Below are positions 54,346 to 61,907 of a stretch of DNA of 61,945 nucleotides, piece after piece. Origin of the DNA: Ignavibacteria bacterium (GTDB lineage Bacteria; Bacteroidota; Ignavibacteria; Ignavibacteriales; SURF-24). The notes below the pieces were generated by a model. That model worked only from the letters and a program-made list of their open reading frames with translations. It searched no databases and was not told the origin of the DNA. The number at the start of each line of letters is the position of its first letter. The first letter of the stretch is position 1. Location: positions 1 to 61,945 of the forward strand of contig JAAXKN010000028.1 of NCBI GenBank assembly GCA_025612375.1, in the 5' to 3' direction. The position numbers and the translations under genes are program-made.

Positions 54346-54603
54346 ATGAGTAAAAACTTGTTTAATAAAATCAACAATATACTAACCCGATGGAACCCGC
54401 TTGATGTCCCACACTTTATTGCCAGTGATGAGTACAAGGATTATGTTCAAGGAATTGTTTCTCAGGGGAAGGATTTCAATAGAATAAGATCTGAACTGAA
54501 AAGAATAATAGTGGATCAAATGGGTCTCACTTTTATGGATGATATCCCGGAGCATTCGCTTGATCTGGATAATGTGACAAAGGAAATATTCGAAGTTTTG
54601 TAG
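54346..54603 (+). CDS. DUF1871-like small protein, copy 1
   Basis: The 85-residue protein has the pattern INNILTRWNPLDV...SDEYKDYVQGI...ELKRIIVDQMGL, which resembles DUF1871-family proteins (about 85-95 residues, helix-rich, function unknown, sometimes seen among immunity genes). A second copy at 61615-61872 is identical at 73 of 85 residues. DNA similarity between the copies begins near the start codon, continues some 35 bases past the stop codon through the downstream array repeat, and ends there. A toxin-neutralising role is possible but not shown. Confidence 0.7.
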   Translation: MSKNLFNKINNILTRWNPLDVPHFIASDEYKDYVQGIVSQGKDFNRIRSELKRIIVDQMGLTFMDDIPEHSLDLDNVTKEIFEVL

Positions 54604-54619
54604 TCCTTTTGTTATGTTC

Positions 54620-54638
54620 CCGATGGCGGGAGCGGAAG
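54620..54638 (+). repeat. Array repeat 2 (19 bp)
   Basis: Reads CCGATGGCGGGAGCGGAAG, identical to the consensus, 17 bases after the stop codon of DUF1871-like copy 1. It can fold into a TCCCG / CGGGA hairpin with loop ATGG. Confidence 0.85.
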
Positions 54639-54718
54639 GGATGGAATATTAATTTAGTTTAGTAATAGTTAATTATCTACATAATAGATCCTTTTAAATA
54701 GTTACAGGGAATTAGAAA

Positions 54719-55282
54719 ATGAAATTTTCACTTTTATTGCTGCTCATCATTTTATCTCTTGATAACACCTGTCCAAATTCCGACAAAGAAAAGTTTAGCC
54801 AAGCTAGATCTCAAGCTAGATCTATTGTTGGGCAATGGAATAATAAAGTAGAGCTCATAATTTACAAAGGCAAAGACCAGCCTTTAGATTCCACTGATTT
54901 CATTGTTAACGGTTTTTCTACAGAAATAAATGAAAAAACTTTAATGACGCGTTTGGGTAAACCAGACTCAATTTCCATTTCGGAACACCCAATTGATACT
55001 GAAATCAAAATCAGCACATGGCACTATAAAGATATCGATTTTTCATTCTATGATGATTCAACCTGCCTGGGTTTTTTTATCAAAAGCAACAAGTATTCTA
55101 CAAAACGGAGTTTAACCATTGGGGATCCTGTCTCCAAAATGATTAAATTGTATGGTGAGAATAATAATTCCTATCTTGGCCATTATGACTACATGGACGA
55201 AAATGAGGATCAACACGTAATCAGGATTACTACTGAGAAAGGAAAAGTAAAGGAAATATTTCTGGGCTATCTTCAGGACTAG
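54719..55282 (+). CDS. Secreted hypothetical protein, 187 residues
   Basis: The protein begins with a Leu-rich signal-peptide-like segment (about 1-14). The rest is hydrophilic with beta-rich character (about 45-185: KVELIIYKGKDQPLDSTDF, TWHYKDIDFSFYDDS, HVIRITTEKGKVKEIFLGYL). I do not recognise the family. It may be exported or membrane-attached; a Cys at residue 18 lies near the cleavage region, but the lipobox is poor. The gene is flanked by array repeats 2 and 3, which supports its being a separate cassette. Confidence 0.6.
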   Translation: MKFSLLLLLIILSLDNTCPNSDKEKFSQARSQARSIVGQWNNKVELIIYKGKDQPLDSTDFIVNGFSTEINEKTLMTRLGKPDSISISEHPIDTEIKISTWHYKDIDFSFYDDSTCLGFFIKSNKYSTKRSLTIGDPVSKMIKLYGENNNSYLGHYDYMDENEDQHVIRITTEKGKVKEIFLGYLQD

Positions 55283-55309
55283 TACATCTAATATTTTGCA
55301 TACTCCATT

Positions 55310-55328
55310 CGGATTGCGGAAGCGGAAG
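55310..55328 (+). repeat. Array repeat 3 (19 bp, divergent)
   Basis: Reads CGGATTGCGGAAGCGGAAG. The flanks form a longer inverted repeat (ATATTTT / AAAATAT) around it. Confidence 0.7.
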
Positions 55329-55371
55329 AAAATATCAAAATACTCACTCATTTTTTATTATATATGAAAAC

Positions 55372-55764
55372 ATGTTTAACAGAGAAGAATTGTTTATAAA
55401 AACGTTCATAATTAAAGACCGGCAGGAGCGGTATCTTTCACTCGTAACATCTAAGAAGGGAAGAAACAAGTTTCTCCAGGATCTTCCTCATAGTATTTCC
55501 AATGAACTGGATCCAAAGTATGTTAAAGGAGTAAATGGCAGTTCTAAAGATATTTATGAGAAGCTTAAGTCGAAAGGTGCAGGAAAAGAATGCTACGTTA
55601 TTTCTGAGTTGAGTGAAATAGACGGTCATGTGCTGTCATTATCTGAAGCATTGAATCAAATAATAGGAAGAGGTATGGCTGCAATTCTCATATGTATTGA
55701 CAATAAGTTAGCCTACTTTGAAGGTGAAGAGCCTAATGACAGATATATACTGCACCGGCCATAA
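55372..55764 (+). CDS. Hypothetical protein, 130 residues
   Basis: The protein is soluble, without signal peptide or membrane helix. It has a basic N-terminal half (KDRQERYLSLVTSKKGRNK) and a hydrophobic strand near the C-terminus (GRGMAAILICIDNKLAYFEGE). I do not recognise the family. An immunity protein would fit the context of small single-gene cassettes, but nothing in the sequence proves it. Repeat 3 lies 43 bases before its ATG and repeat 4 lies 44 bases after its stop codon. Confidence 0.6.
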   Translation: MFNREELFIKTFIIKDRQERYLSLVTSKKGRNKFLQDLPHSISNELDPKYVKGVNGSSKDIYEKLKSKGAGKECYVISELSEIDGHVLSLSEALNQIIGRGMAAILICIDNKLAYFEGEEPNDRYILHRP

Positions 55765-55808
55765 ATTAGCACAAAACTTAAATGATTTTCTTTCGCCTGG
55801 TCCCGTTA

Positions 55809-55827
55809 CTGACGGCGGGAGCGGAAG
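55809..55827 (+). repeat. Array repeat 4 (19 bp)
   Basis: Reads CTGACGGCGGGAGCGGAAG, 44 bases after the stop codon of the preceding gene and 28 bases before the next ATG. An overlapping CCGT / ACGG inverted repeat is present. Confidence 0.85.
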
Positions 55828-55855
55828 AACAAATCGCAAATTATCAGAGAATACA

Positions 55856-56413
55856 ATGTTAACTATAACTGAATACCGAACCTGGAATGATCCAGAGGAA
55901 GTGTCTTCTCTAAAGGCGATATTTACATGGTATGGGCTTGAAATAGAACAGTATAAAGACAATACATCTTTTGACCTAGACAGTCCCATGACAGATAAAA
56001 ATTCGTTTTCTGAATTTATTAATACCGTTATTTCCAAATATGTCAAAGGGGAATTCGTTGCAAGGCTGGAGTATTCGAGATTTTCCTGGCTCCCATCATT
56101 TATTGAAGAAGAACTGGAGGATGATTCAATAAGGAAGTATCTTGAAAGATTTGAGTGGAAAAAGAAGTATGTGGGAAAGATCAAAATACCTGATCTCAAG
56201 GAATTTATGGGTCTGTTCTTAGATTATCCGAATAAATTCAGTTATCAGGATATTTTAGTCTTTGCAAAGAAGTGTGACCTCTTAATTGTATTTTCATACC
56301 ATGGTACAATCTGGTTTTTATCCAAAGATCTGGATTTACTTAATAAAATTGTTGATGGACTGAAGGAGTGTGGAGTGAAAGTAATCCTGCAGGATGGATA
56401 TTATGAAAAGTAA
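55856..56413 (+). CDS. Hypothetical soluble protein, 185 residues, immunity-like context
   Basis: The start at 55856 is chosen because the longer frame from 55718 would run through the array repeat and overlap the preceding gene. The product is acidic, with mixed alpha/beta structure (MLTITEYRTWNDPEE, FVARLEYSRFSWLPSF, DILVFAKKCDLLIVFSYHG, VIFSY-like strands at the end). No signal peptide or membrane helix is seen. I do not recognise the family, though acidic soluble proteins of this size are common immunity proteins in toxin loci. The call rests on context only. Confidence 0.6.
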   Translation: MLTITEYRTWNDPEEVSSLKAIFTWYGLEIEQYKDNTSFDLDSPMTDKNSFSEFINTVISKYVKGEFVARLEYSRFSWLPSFIEEELEDDSIRKYLERFEWKKKYVGKIKIPDLKEFMGLFLDYPNKFSYQDILVFAKKCDLLIVFSYHGTIWFLSKDLDLLNKIVDGLKECGVKVILQDGYYEK

Positions 56414-56429
56414 AATAGGACATACATAA

Positions 56430-56448
56430 TCGATGGCGGGAGCGGGTA
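56430..56448 (+). repeat. Array repeat 5 (19 bp)
   Basis: Reads TCGATGGCGGGAGCGGGTA, 16 bases after the stop codon of the preceding gene; the 3' end deviates from the consensus. Confidence 0.8.
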
Positions 56449-56521
56449 AAGGCAATGAGAAAAATAAATAAAAGACTTCCATTCCGGTCTGGTGATTATA
56501 GAATAAAACATAATTAGAAAC

Positions 56522-57031
56522 ATGAAGCATCATAGTTATCCTAATAACGAAATAGTAGAACTTTCAACAAAGTCAAAAGTACTTCAATGCCTTTTGCTGA
56601 TACCTCTGATAACTGTATCTGCAATTATGATGCTATCTCCTGTTCTGTTCTATGGTGAAATTAATGCAAGGGGGATTATAACTTTCTCTTCGCTGGGATT
56701 TTTACTCGTACTGAGTTTTAATTACTCATTGGTCTCTGCATTTAAGGCAAAATTTCTATTTGACAAAAATAAAGTTGTACAAATAGGAGTCTTCAAGACC
56801 CGCACGGTGCTATATCAGAATATTTTAGGATACTGCATTACTGAATCCTCACGTATTATTAACTTTAGCAAACCAGAAATAACTTTGTCACTCATTCCTA
56901 ACAGTGAAAGCGGCAGTAAACATTCCAAGTGGGTAGATATTGATCTAAAAAGAAACACTATAAGTGAAGACCTGTTGAACTTTATTCAGGAGGAGTTTGC
57001 TGACTTGAATGAAAACGATGAAGAATGTTAA
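56522..57031 (+). CDS. Two-helix membrane protein, 169 residues
   Basis: The protein has two adjacent hydrophobic helices (about residues 23-44 and 52-71) followed by a soluble beta-rich domain (about 75-160) with KAKFLFDKNKVVQIGVFKTRTVL, which recalls bacterial PH-like membrane proteins without a firm match. The C-terminus is acidic. It overlaps the next gene by seven bases, so translation of the two may be coupled, and no array repeat separates them. A membrane-linked immunity or other role is possible. Confidence 0.6.
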   Translation: MKHHSYPNNEIVELSTKSKVLQCLLLIPLITVSAIMMLSPVLFYGEINARGIITFSSLGFLLVLSFNYSLVSAFKAKFLFDKNKVVQIGVFKTRTVLYQNILGYCITESSRIINFSKPEITLSLIPNSESGSKHSKWVDIDLKRNTISEDLLNFIQEEFADLNENDEEC

Positions 57032-57669
57032 ATAATCAATACAATATTAGCGGAGCATTTTCATTGAAATCACTACTTTGGATTCTATTCGTTTTCTGCA
57101 TTGTCATGTTTTCTTGTTCCGATGACAGATCTCCGGGATTATCCGGGATCCTGGAGGAAGAGTATATGATATACAGAATACTATTAAAGCCACCTGCCGT
57201 TGATAGTCTCTTTCCAACGTGGGCTGCACGCTACGGAAGAGATAAATGGCCGGTAATTATTAAGGAATATACCATCGGTTACACCGATTCAAACTTGGTT
57301 AAATCCAGTTTCGGAGAAAGAAATAAAATCAGCAATGATATTTACAGAGATTTTCTGAATAAGAACTCTTCTAGCAGCTTTATTAAGGATCTGGAAGGAA
57401 ACCAGAAATACTATCATGTCCTCAGTAGCGATAGTTTAAAGAAAATGAAAGATAATTTCTGGGAATAGTTTTATTCAAGTCACCCAAAATCATACGGTAT
57501 TATTACATTATCAAGGGTCGGCTTCAATAAGCAACATAACAGAGCATTTTTACGAATAGACCTGGATATTACATCTGGCTCCGGAGAAAAGAATTATTAC
57601 TTCTTTGACAGAGTAAATAATAATTGGATCCTAAGTAGGGTTGATAAAGAAATATGGACTTCAGATTAA
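57025..57669 (+). pseudogene. Lipoprotein-like gene interrupted by an in-frame TAG
   Basis: From the ATG at 57025 the frame stops at TAG 57466-57468 after 147 codons. It then continues in the same frame for another 66 sense codons to TAA at 57667-57669. The continuation (SHPKSYGIITLSRVGFNKQH, YYFFDRVNNNWILSRVDKEIW) looks like the natural C-terminal half of a small Bacteroidota protein type with FYSKYPKSYGIIxFSRVGF-like motifs, so the gene seems to have suffered a nonsense mutation. The N-terminus has a hydrophobic signal segment (about 14-29) ending in FSCS, a possible lipobox. Confidence 0.65.
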
Positions 57670-57710
57670 AATTAAATCCATTTTATTTTCTGTTTAAAGC
57701 CATTATCTAT

Positions 57711-58739
57711 ATGCGAAAATATTGCTTAGTATTTCTACTTACAGTTATTTTTCAGGGATGCTCCACAGTGCAGCATATGGTTCCCGGAAGACCCCTGAGG
57801 AAAAATGAAGTTGAATGCAGATTCTCAGTTGGGATGTCTACAAATAATTTCAACGTATTATCATTGCAGTTTGCAGCTTTTAAGGGGCTGACGGATAATG
57901 ATGCAATGGGATTTACATTCGGCAACTTGTTCGTCCCTTCTTCTTTTTCTTATGTTAGGTATTGGAGTAAGGGTGATTACAATTGGAATTACCAGTTCCA
58001 TATAAATGACCTCTGGGGTTCTGATTTTAATCCTGATTATGAAACTGATATTGCTGTCACCAAACTTAATGAAAACTCATTCCATTCCCTTAAGGCTGGA
58101 TTGGGATTTTATACAACTCCGGTTGTTCCTTACCTTTTGGGCAAGCATGCCGGAAAGACGGCATTTGTTCCAATAATCGGTTATCAGTTCAGAAACCCGG
58201 TACTCCGCATCGAGGCGGAAGTTATTCCAGGCATAGCCAAATATTTTGCTGAAAGATATAAGTCCCCGGCTTATCTATATTCAGATGCAGATTCATTAAA
58301 TAAATTCGAATATCATTGGAGTATGAAGCGCATATACCGGCATGATGAGATCAAGGAAATCAAACAGATTGGTGAAGATTATAGTACCGCAGCCTGGAAG
58401 ATTGCTCTTGCCAATGGCGATACTGTGCTTCTTGAGAACAGGGATCCCTACGCCGATTGTTACGGATGTGAAATTGAGAAAAGGCATCTTGAAGCATATA
58501 AAGATTCTGAGGACACTCGGGTCTTATGGATATACTATGATGAACATAAAATGTATAATACCATTATGGCTCCGACTTTGATTGAAGTAAATATGAAGAA
58601 AGCTATAAGTGATTTTAATTCAGGGCTGGACTTGATATTATTGTCTGATAAGGATCTGATTAAAAATACACTTAATAACATTAATCCTGTAACTGAAGAC
58701 TTTTTCTTCTCCATTGGACATGACTGGAGCGGAAATTAG
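57711..58739 (+). CDS. Hypothetical lipoprotein, 342 residues
   Basis: The product from the ATG at 57711 has a classic lipoprotein signal peptide (about 1-17) ending in FQGCS. The rest is beta-rich with an outer-membrane-protein-like flavour (SVGMSTNNFNVLSLQFAAF, NYQFHINDLWGS, LKAGLGFYTTPVVPYLLG) and a more hydrophilic C-terminal third (about 190-342). I do not recognise the family. A longer frame from 57654 would overlap the end of the preceding interrupted gene. The last codons contain GGAGCGGAA, a nine-base match to the array repeat core. Confidence 0.6.
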   Translation: MRKYCLVFLLTVIFQGCSTVQHMVPGRPLRKNEVECRFSVGMSTNNFNVLSLQFAAFKGLTDNDAMGFTFGNLFVPSSFSYVRYWSKGDYNWNYQFHINDLWGSDFNPDYETDIAVTKLNENSFHSLKAGLGFYTTPVVPYLLGKHAGKTAFVPIIGYQFRNPVLRIEAEVIPGIAKYFAERYKSPAYLYSDADSLNKFEYHWSMKRIYRHDEIKEIKQIGEDYSTAAWKIALANGDTVLLENRDPYADCYGCEIEKRHLEAYKDSEDTRVLWIYYDEHKMYNTIMAPTLIEVNMKKAISDFNSGLDLILLSDKDLIKNTLNNINPVTEDFFFSIGHDWSGN

Positions 58740-58939
58740 ATTCTTTTGCTATCTGGGATTCCAGCATAAATAATTATTCACATTATCCTTGCTTAAACTT
58801 AATGAAAAAAATATTTTGCGTGGAACTTACATTGAAAATAAAGGAAAGTGGTTTGGCATTTCGAAAGAAAACTGCCAGTAGTAAAATCTTTCTAAGTGTC
58901 AGGCATGGAAAACCAAATACTATCAAACGGATATCAGCA

Positions 58940-59461
58940 ATGAAGGCCGGAATTAATCGATTTATTTCTATCACAACTTTATTTGTATGCTTAACAGTTT
59001 TGTATGGCTGCTCAGTTACAAATCCTGCTGTTTATGAATATAATAAGCTCCACGTCTTTGATTGCAAGACTGAAAAGATCGTCCATAATTCATCTGATTC
59101 AACTAAGATCATTCTTTTTAAAAGCTACTATAAGGACGAAACTGTAATTAATCTGGTGGAAAATGGGACGCTGAATTTTAAGATTCTAAAGGATGTAATT
59201 TATCAAAGAAGATATGACTGGTATGAATTCGATGTCCTTCAGCCTGAGATTTCTAGAACCTCTTCAGACATATGCAAAGATTATATAGAAGATGAAAAAT
59301 CAGCATTTATTCAATTCGCTTCATCTAAAGTTGACGCTGATGGCAAAACTGTATACAGTATTGAATACTGGAGGGGATTTTCAAGCGCATTGGATTGTAT
59401 CGAATTAAAACAGATCAGTAAGGGACATTTTGCAATCAGATATTTAGGCATGATTATATAA
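58940..59461 (+). CDS. Hypothetical lipoprotein, 173 residues
   Basis: The frame is open from 58802, but the start at 58940 gives a clean lipoprotein signal peptide (about 1-23) with LYGCS; the upstream extension is basic and unlikely to be translated. The mature part is hydrophilic, with strand-like segments (KIVHNSSDSTKIILFKSYY, YSIEYWRGFSSALDCIELK). The family is not recognised. It lies 200 bases after the preceding lipoprotein gene and 15 bases before the next gene, without an array repeat between them, so these genes may form one multi-gene cassette. Confidence 0.55.
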   Translation: MKAGINRFISITTLFVCLTVLYGCSVTNPAVYEYNKLHVFDCKTEKIVHNSSDSTKIILFKSYYKDETVINLVENGTLNFKILKDVIYQRRYDWYEFDVLQPEISRTSSDICKDYIEDEKSAFIQFASSKVDADGKTVYSIEYWRGFSSALDCIELKQISKGHFAIRYLGMII

Positions 59462-59476
59462 TATGAAAATTCATTA

Positions 59477-60085
59477 ATGAAAATAAAACTAAATACAGTT
59501 TTAGCAGCAATCTGCCTTATTATGGCAAGTTCGCTATGCATTGTCCCATATTACTGGATTAATGGTTTTGTTGGAATATTCGTGGTCCCTTCATTATTGC
59601 TCTTGGGATTAGGTCTCACGGTTTGGCTTGGATTCAGGTTATACAAGTCTGGTAACGATATACAGACAGGCTTCCAGAAGTTCGGCTTTTATGCGACCAT
59701 TGTTATAGCTGTATGTTCACTGTTTGCAGAAGTACCAATTGAATATTTGGACTGGCATTTAAGACAGGCAACCAGAAATGAAATTGTGCAGAAAGTTAAA
59801 AATGGGACTCTAAAACCAAATGTTTCTTATAATAATGTTATCTGTTCATTAAGTTATTTATATTTTCCACCTATATCCAATGGCGGAAATGATATTGCAA
59901 TTGAATATGGCAAGGATAAATCAGTTACAGTGGAATTCTATATCAGCAGAGGATTTCTTGATCATTATTCGGCCTTCGTTTACACTGAGGATCTAGAAAA
60001 GATAAAGGAATTCGAGGATATGATAAAAAGAAATGGCCATGGGAACAAAAAGCTTGAAAATAACTGGTACAGGGTGTCGTACTAA
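59477..60085 (+). CDS. Three-helix membrane protein, 202 residues
   Basis: The protein has three hydrophobic helices (about residues 7-24, 28-52 and 72-89) and a hydrophilic C-terminal domain (about 95-202) with strand-like segments (KDKSVTVEFYISRGFLDHY, SAFVYTEDLEKIKEF). I do not recognise the family. It starts 15 bases after the preceding lipoprotein gene and is AT-rich like its neighbours. The membrane topology suggests an inner-membrane protein with a soluble domain; a role in immunity against an exported toxin is only a guess. Confidence 0.6.
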   Translation: MKIKLNTVLAAICLIMASSLCIVPYYWINGFVGIFVVPSLLLLGLGLTVWLGFRLYKSGNDIQTGFQKFGFYATIVIAVCSLFAEVPIEYLDWHLRQATRNEIVQKVKNGTLKPNVSYNNVICSLSYLYFPPISNGGNDIAIEYGKDKSVTVEFYISRGFLDHYSAFVYTEDLEKIKEFEDMIKRNGHGNKKLENNWYRVSY

Positions 60086-60165
60086 TAAACTCTAATTCTT
60101 AAATTCTATTTCCCTTCAGTTGTGGTTACCCACAGAGGAATGGAAAATAAAACATTACAATATTT

Positions 60166-60927
60166 ATGAAACCATTACTATTAATCTCACTCTTGCTGCA
60201 ATCCCTATTACTCTGCTGCACAAACATTGCGGCTCAGGAATCCAAGCCAAAGCAGTTGGAGAAGGTATCCATAGATTGGCTGAAATCAGGGAAGATTTAC
60301 GACATAATCCTTGAAAGCACAGATAGCATGGACAGGCTTAGAATTAAATATCCCGGGCATAAAGATTTTACACTGGTTGATTCAGCGGGGTTCTTTACAG
60401 TCAAAGAAGCCCTATTTGATTCTGTTTTAATTAAGAGTAATCTGATTAAATCTAAAAACGTTTATATTTCACCTGAGCTTAAGAGCAGGCAGAATTATCC
60501 TGCACTGATGGTCTTCGGATATGCTGCTGCCAGTGATCCAGGAAGCATCCATGTCGTAATGCTGGACAGCCTGGGAATTCCAAAAGAAGTGTTTTACAGT
60601 CAAACTTTTCAGTTAACGGACATAAAAGATCTTGACAATGACTCTGTGGCTGAACTGATAGGTAAGCATTGCCTCTCGCAGCTCTGGGGCAACCGGTTTG
60701 GTGAGGAATGTTTCTCAACCTATGATCCATATTCTGTTTATAAGATAAATGCCAAAGGCAAAGTAAAGTTTACGTATAATCTGGAACTCAGTAAACAGTA
60801 TAATATAGATCATTACTATGGCTGGGCAGGTAAACAGTGCAGTGAGGAAACTATCATTGTATTATGTACTAAGGATAGAAAGCCAAAAATAATGAATATT
60901 AAAGAGGCTGAGAGGCTTTACAAGTAA
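60166..60927 (+). CDS. Secreted hypothetical protein, 253 residues
   Basis: A Leu-rich signal peptide (about 1-24, with cysteines at 17-18) leads into a soluble domain. Strand-like segments include KDFTLVDSAGFFTVKEALFDS and YPALMVFGYAAASDPGSIHVV, and a Cys-containing stretch near residue 168 (KHCLSQLWGNRFGEECFS) may form a disulfide outside the cytoplasm. The C-terminus has another Cys pair region (KQCSEETIIVLCTKD). I do not recognise the family. Array repeat 6 lies about 30 bases after its stop codon, as in other cassettes. Confidence 0.6.
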   Translation: MKPLLLISLLLQSLLLCCTNIAAQESKPKQLEKVSIDWLKSGKIYDIILESTDSMDRLRIKYPGHKDFTLVDSAGFFTVKEALFDSVLIKSNLIKSKNVYISPELKSRQNYPALMVFGYAAASDPGSIHVVMLDSLGIPKEVFYSQTFQLTDIKDLDNDSVAELIGKHCLSQLWGNRFGEECFSTYDPYSVYKINAKGKVKFTYNLELSKQYNIDHYYGWAGKQCSEETIIVLCTKDRKPKIMNIKEAERLYK

Positions 60928-60958
60928 TTAATAAATTTAACAAAGCCTGCCGTCGTTC

Positions 60959-60977
60959 CATACAGCGGGAGCGGAAG
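60959..60977 (+). repeat. Array repeat 6 (19 bp)
   Basis: Reads CATACAGCGGGAGCGGAAG, 31 bases after the stop codon of the preceding gene. Outer bases allow a TTCC / GGAA pairing. Confidence 0.8.
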
Positions 60978-61020
60978 AAGTGGAAAATAATTGTTGATTG
61001 ATAAATAGCCGGTAGTAATA

Positions 61021-61566
61021 ATGAAGAAAAATAAGTTTATCATAATTTCAGGTAAAGCGTGCATTTGGATTATAGTGATTGCTATTCTGATATTAATTAT
61101 CCAGCTAACTGTAGCTGAAAATATAAGTCTCAGTAATAATATTATTGATAATTATCTTCATTTCGGCAAATACTTGAATATAGGCTTAATTGTATTACTG
61201 GCAATTGTAATGGTATTTATAAATGCTGAAAAGCTAATGATAAAAGTAATTAGCGGAACTTTCTTTTTCGCATTATTAATTCCATTTTTCTTTCTTGGAT
61301 TATTGACATATGGAATAGTTTTCAGAGGAGAAAATGCTGATCAGAGGCTTTATTTCTATAATAAGGATGGATATTCATATTATATCAAAAGCGAAAGATT
61401 TATGGCATTCGAAGGACCCATGCACAGGCTGTACAAGGAAAGACCCCTTTTCTCATTTATAAAAGAGCGGCTTGTTACGACTGATTCCGAAATGAAAGCC
61501 TTGGGAGTAGATCCAGATGCAATTAAAGCAAAGTTTAATGAAGTATATTTTATAAACCGCAAGTAA
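61021..61566 (+). CDS. Three-helix membrane protein, 181 residues
   Basis: The protein has three hydrophobic helices (about residues 13-30, 52-66 and 78-100) and a C-terminal hydrophilic part of about 80 residues (RLYFYNKDGYSYYIKSERFM, LVTTDSEMKALGVDPDAIKA). The family is not recognised. The organisation resembles that of the 202-residue membrane protein upstream, but the sequences are unrelated by eye. It lies between array repeats 6 and 7 and forms a clear single-gene cassette with its own repeat 15 bases after the stop codon. Confidence 0.6.
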   Translation: MKKNKFIIISGKACIWIIVIAILILIIQLTVAENISLSNNIIDNYLHFGKYLNIGLIVLLAIVMVFINAEKLMIKVISGTFFFALLIPFFFLGLLTYGIVFRGENADQRLYFYNKDGYSYYIKSERFMAFEGPMHRLYKERPLFSFIKERLVTTDSEMKALGVDPDAIKAKFNEVYFINRK

Positions 61567-61581
61567 TTCTGATCATCTTTC

Positions 61582-61600
61582 CGCTGGTGGGAGCGGAGTA
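61582..61600 (+). repeat. Array repeat 7 (19 bp, divergent)
   Basis: Reads CGCTGGTGGGAGCGGAGTA. With one more flanking pair it folds into a perfect TCCGCT / AGCGGA hairpin with a GGTGGG loop. It is 14 bases before the ATG of DUF1871-like copy 2. Confidence 0.75.
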
Positions 61601-61614
61601 AAAAATAATAATAT

Positions 61615-61872
61615 ATGAGTAAATACTTGTTTAATAAAATCAACGAAATACTAGCCCGATGGAACCCGCTTGATGTCCCGCACTTTATTGCCAGTGATGA
61701 GTACAAGAGTTATGTTAATGACATTGTTTCCCAGGGAAAGGATTTCGACAAAATAAGATCTGAGTTGAAAAGAATATTAGTGGATCAAATGGGTCTCACT
61801 TTTTCAGATGATATCCCGGAGCATTCGCTTGATCTGGATAATGTGGCAAAGGAAATATTCAATGTTCTGTAG
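61615..61872 (+). CDS. DUF1871-like small protein, copy 2
   Basis: This 85-residue protein is a close paralogue of the one at 54346-54603 (12 differences, several conservative). It keeps the features NEILARWNPLDV, SDEYKSYVNDI and the acidic SLDLDNVAKEIF near the C-terminus. The changes cluster at surface-type positions (for example residues 35-36 and 45-46), as would fit two related immunity proteins with different partners, but that is speculative. Array repeat 8 lies 16 bases downstream. The array probably continues beyond the right edge. Confidence 0.7.
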   Translation: MSKYLFNKINEILARWNPLDVPHFIASDEYKSYVNDIVSQGKDFDKIRSELKRILVDQMGLTFSDDIPEHSLDLDNVAKEIFNVL

Positions 61873-61888
61873 CCCGTTTGTTATGTTC

Positions 61889-61907
61889 CCGATGGCGGTA
61901 GCGGAAT
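61889..61907 (+). repeat. Array repeat 8 (19 bp)
   Basis: Reads CCGATGGCGGTAGCGGAAT. It matches repeat 2 except for two bases. The sequence shared with the copy-1 cassette ends here. Confidence 0.85.

Noticed and set aside
55718..55855. 5' extension of the 185-residue array gene
   Set aside because: It overlaps the preceding gene and reads through the array repeat; the ATG at 55856 is the better start.
60120..60314. A 64-codon plus-strand frame overlapping the 253-residue gene
   Set aside because: It is out of frame with a gene that has a clear signal peptide.
53941..61907. CRISPR array formed by the 19-bp repeats
   Set aside because: The repeats are too short and degenerate, spacing varies from hundreds to thousands of bases, and whole genes lie between them.
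53941..61907. Classical integron attC sites
   Set aside because: No RYYYAAC / GTTRRRY core pair flanks the repeats consistently, and no integrase gene is in the window.
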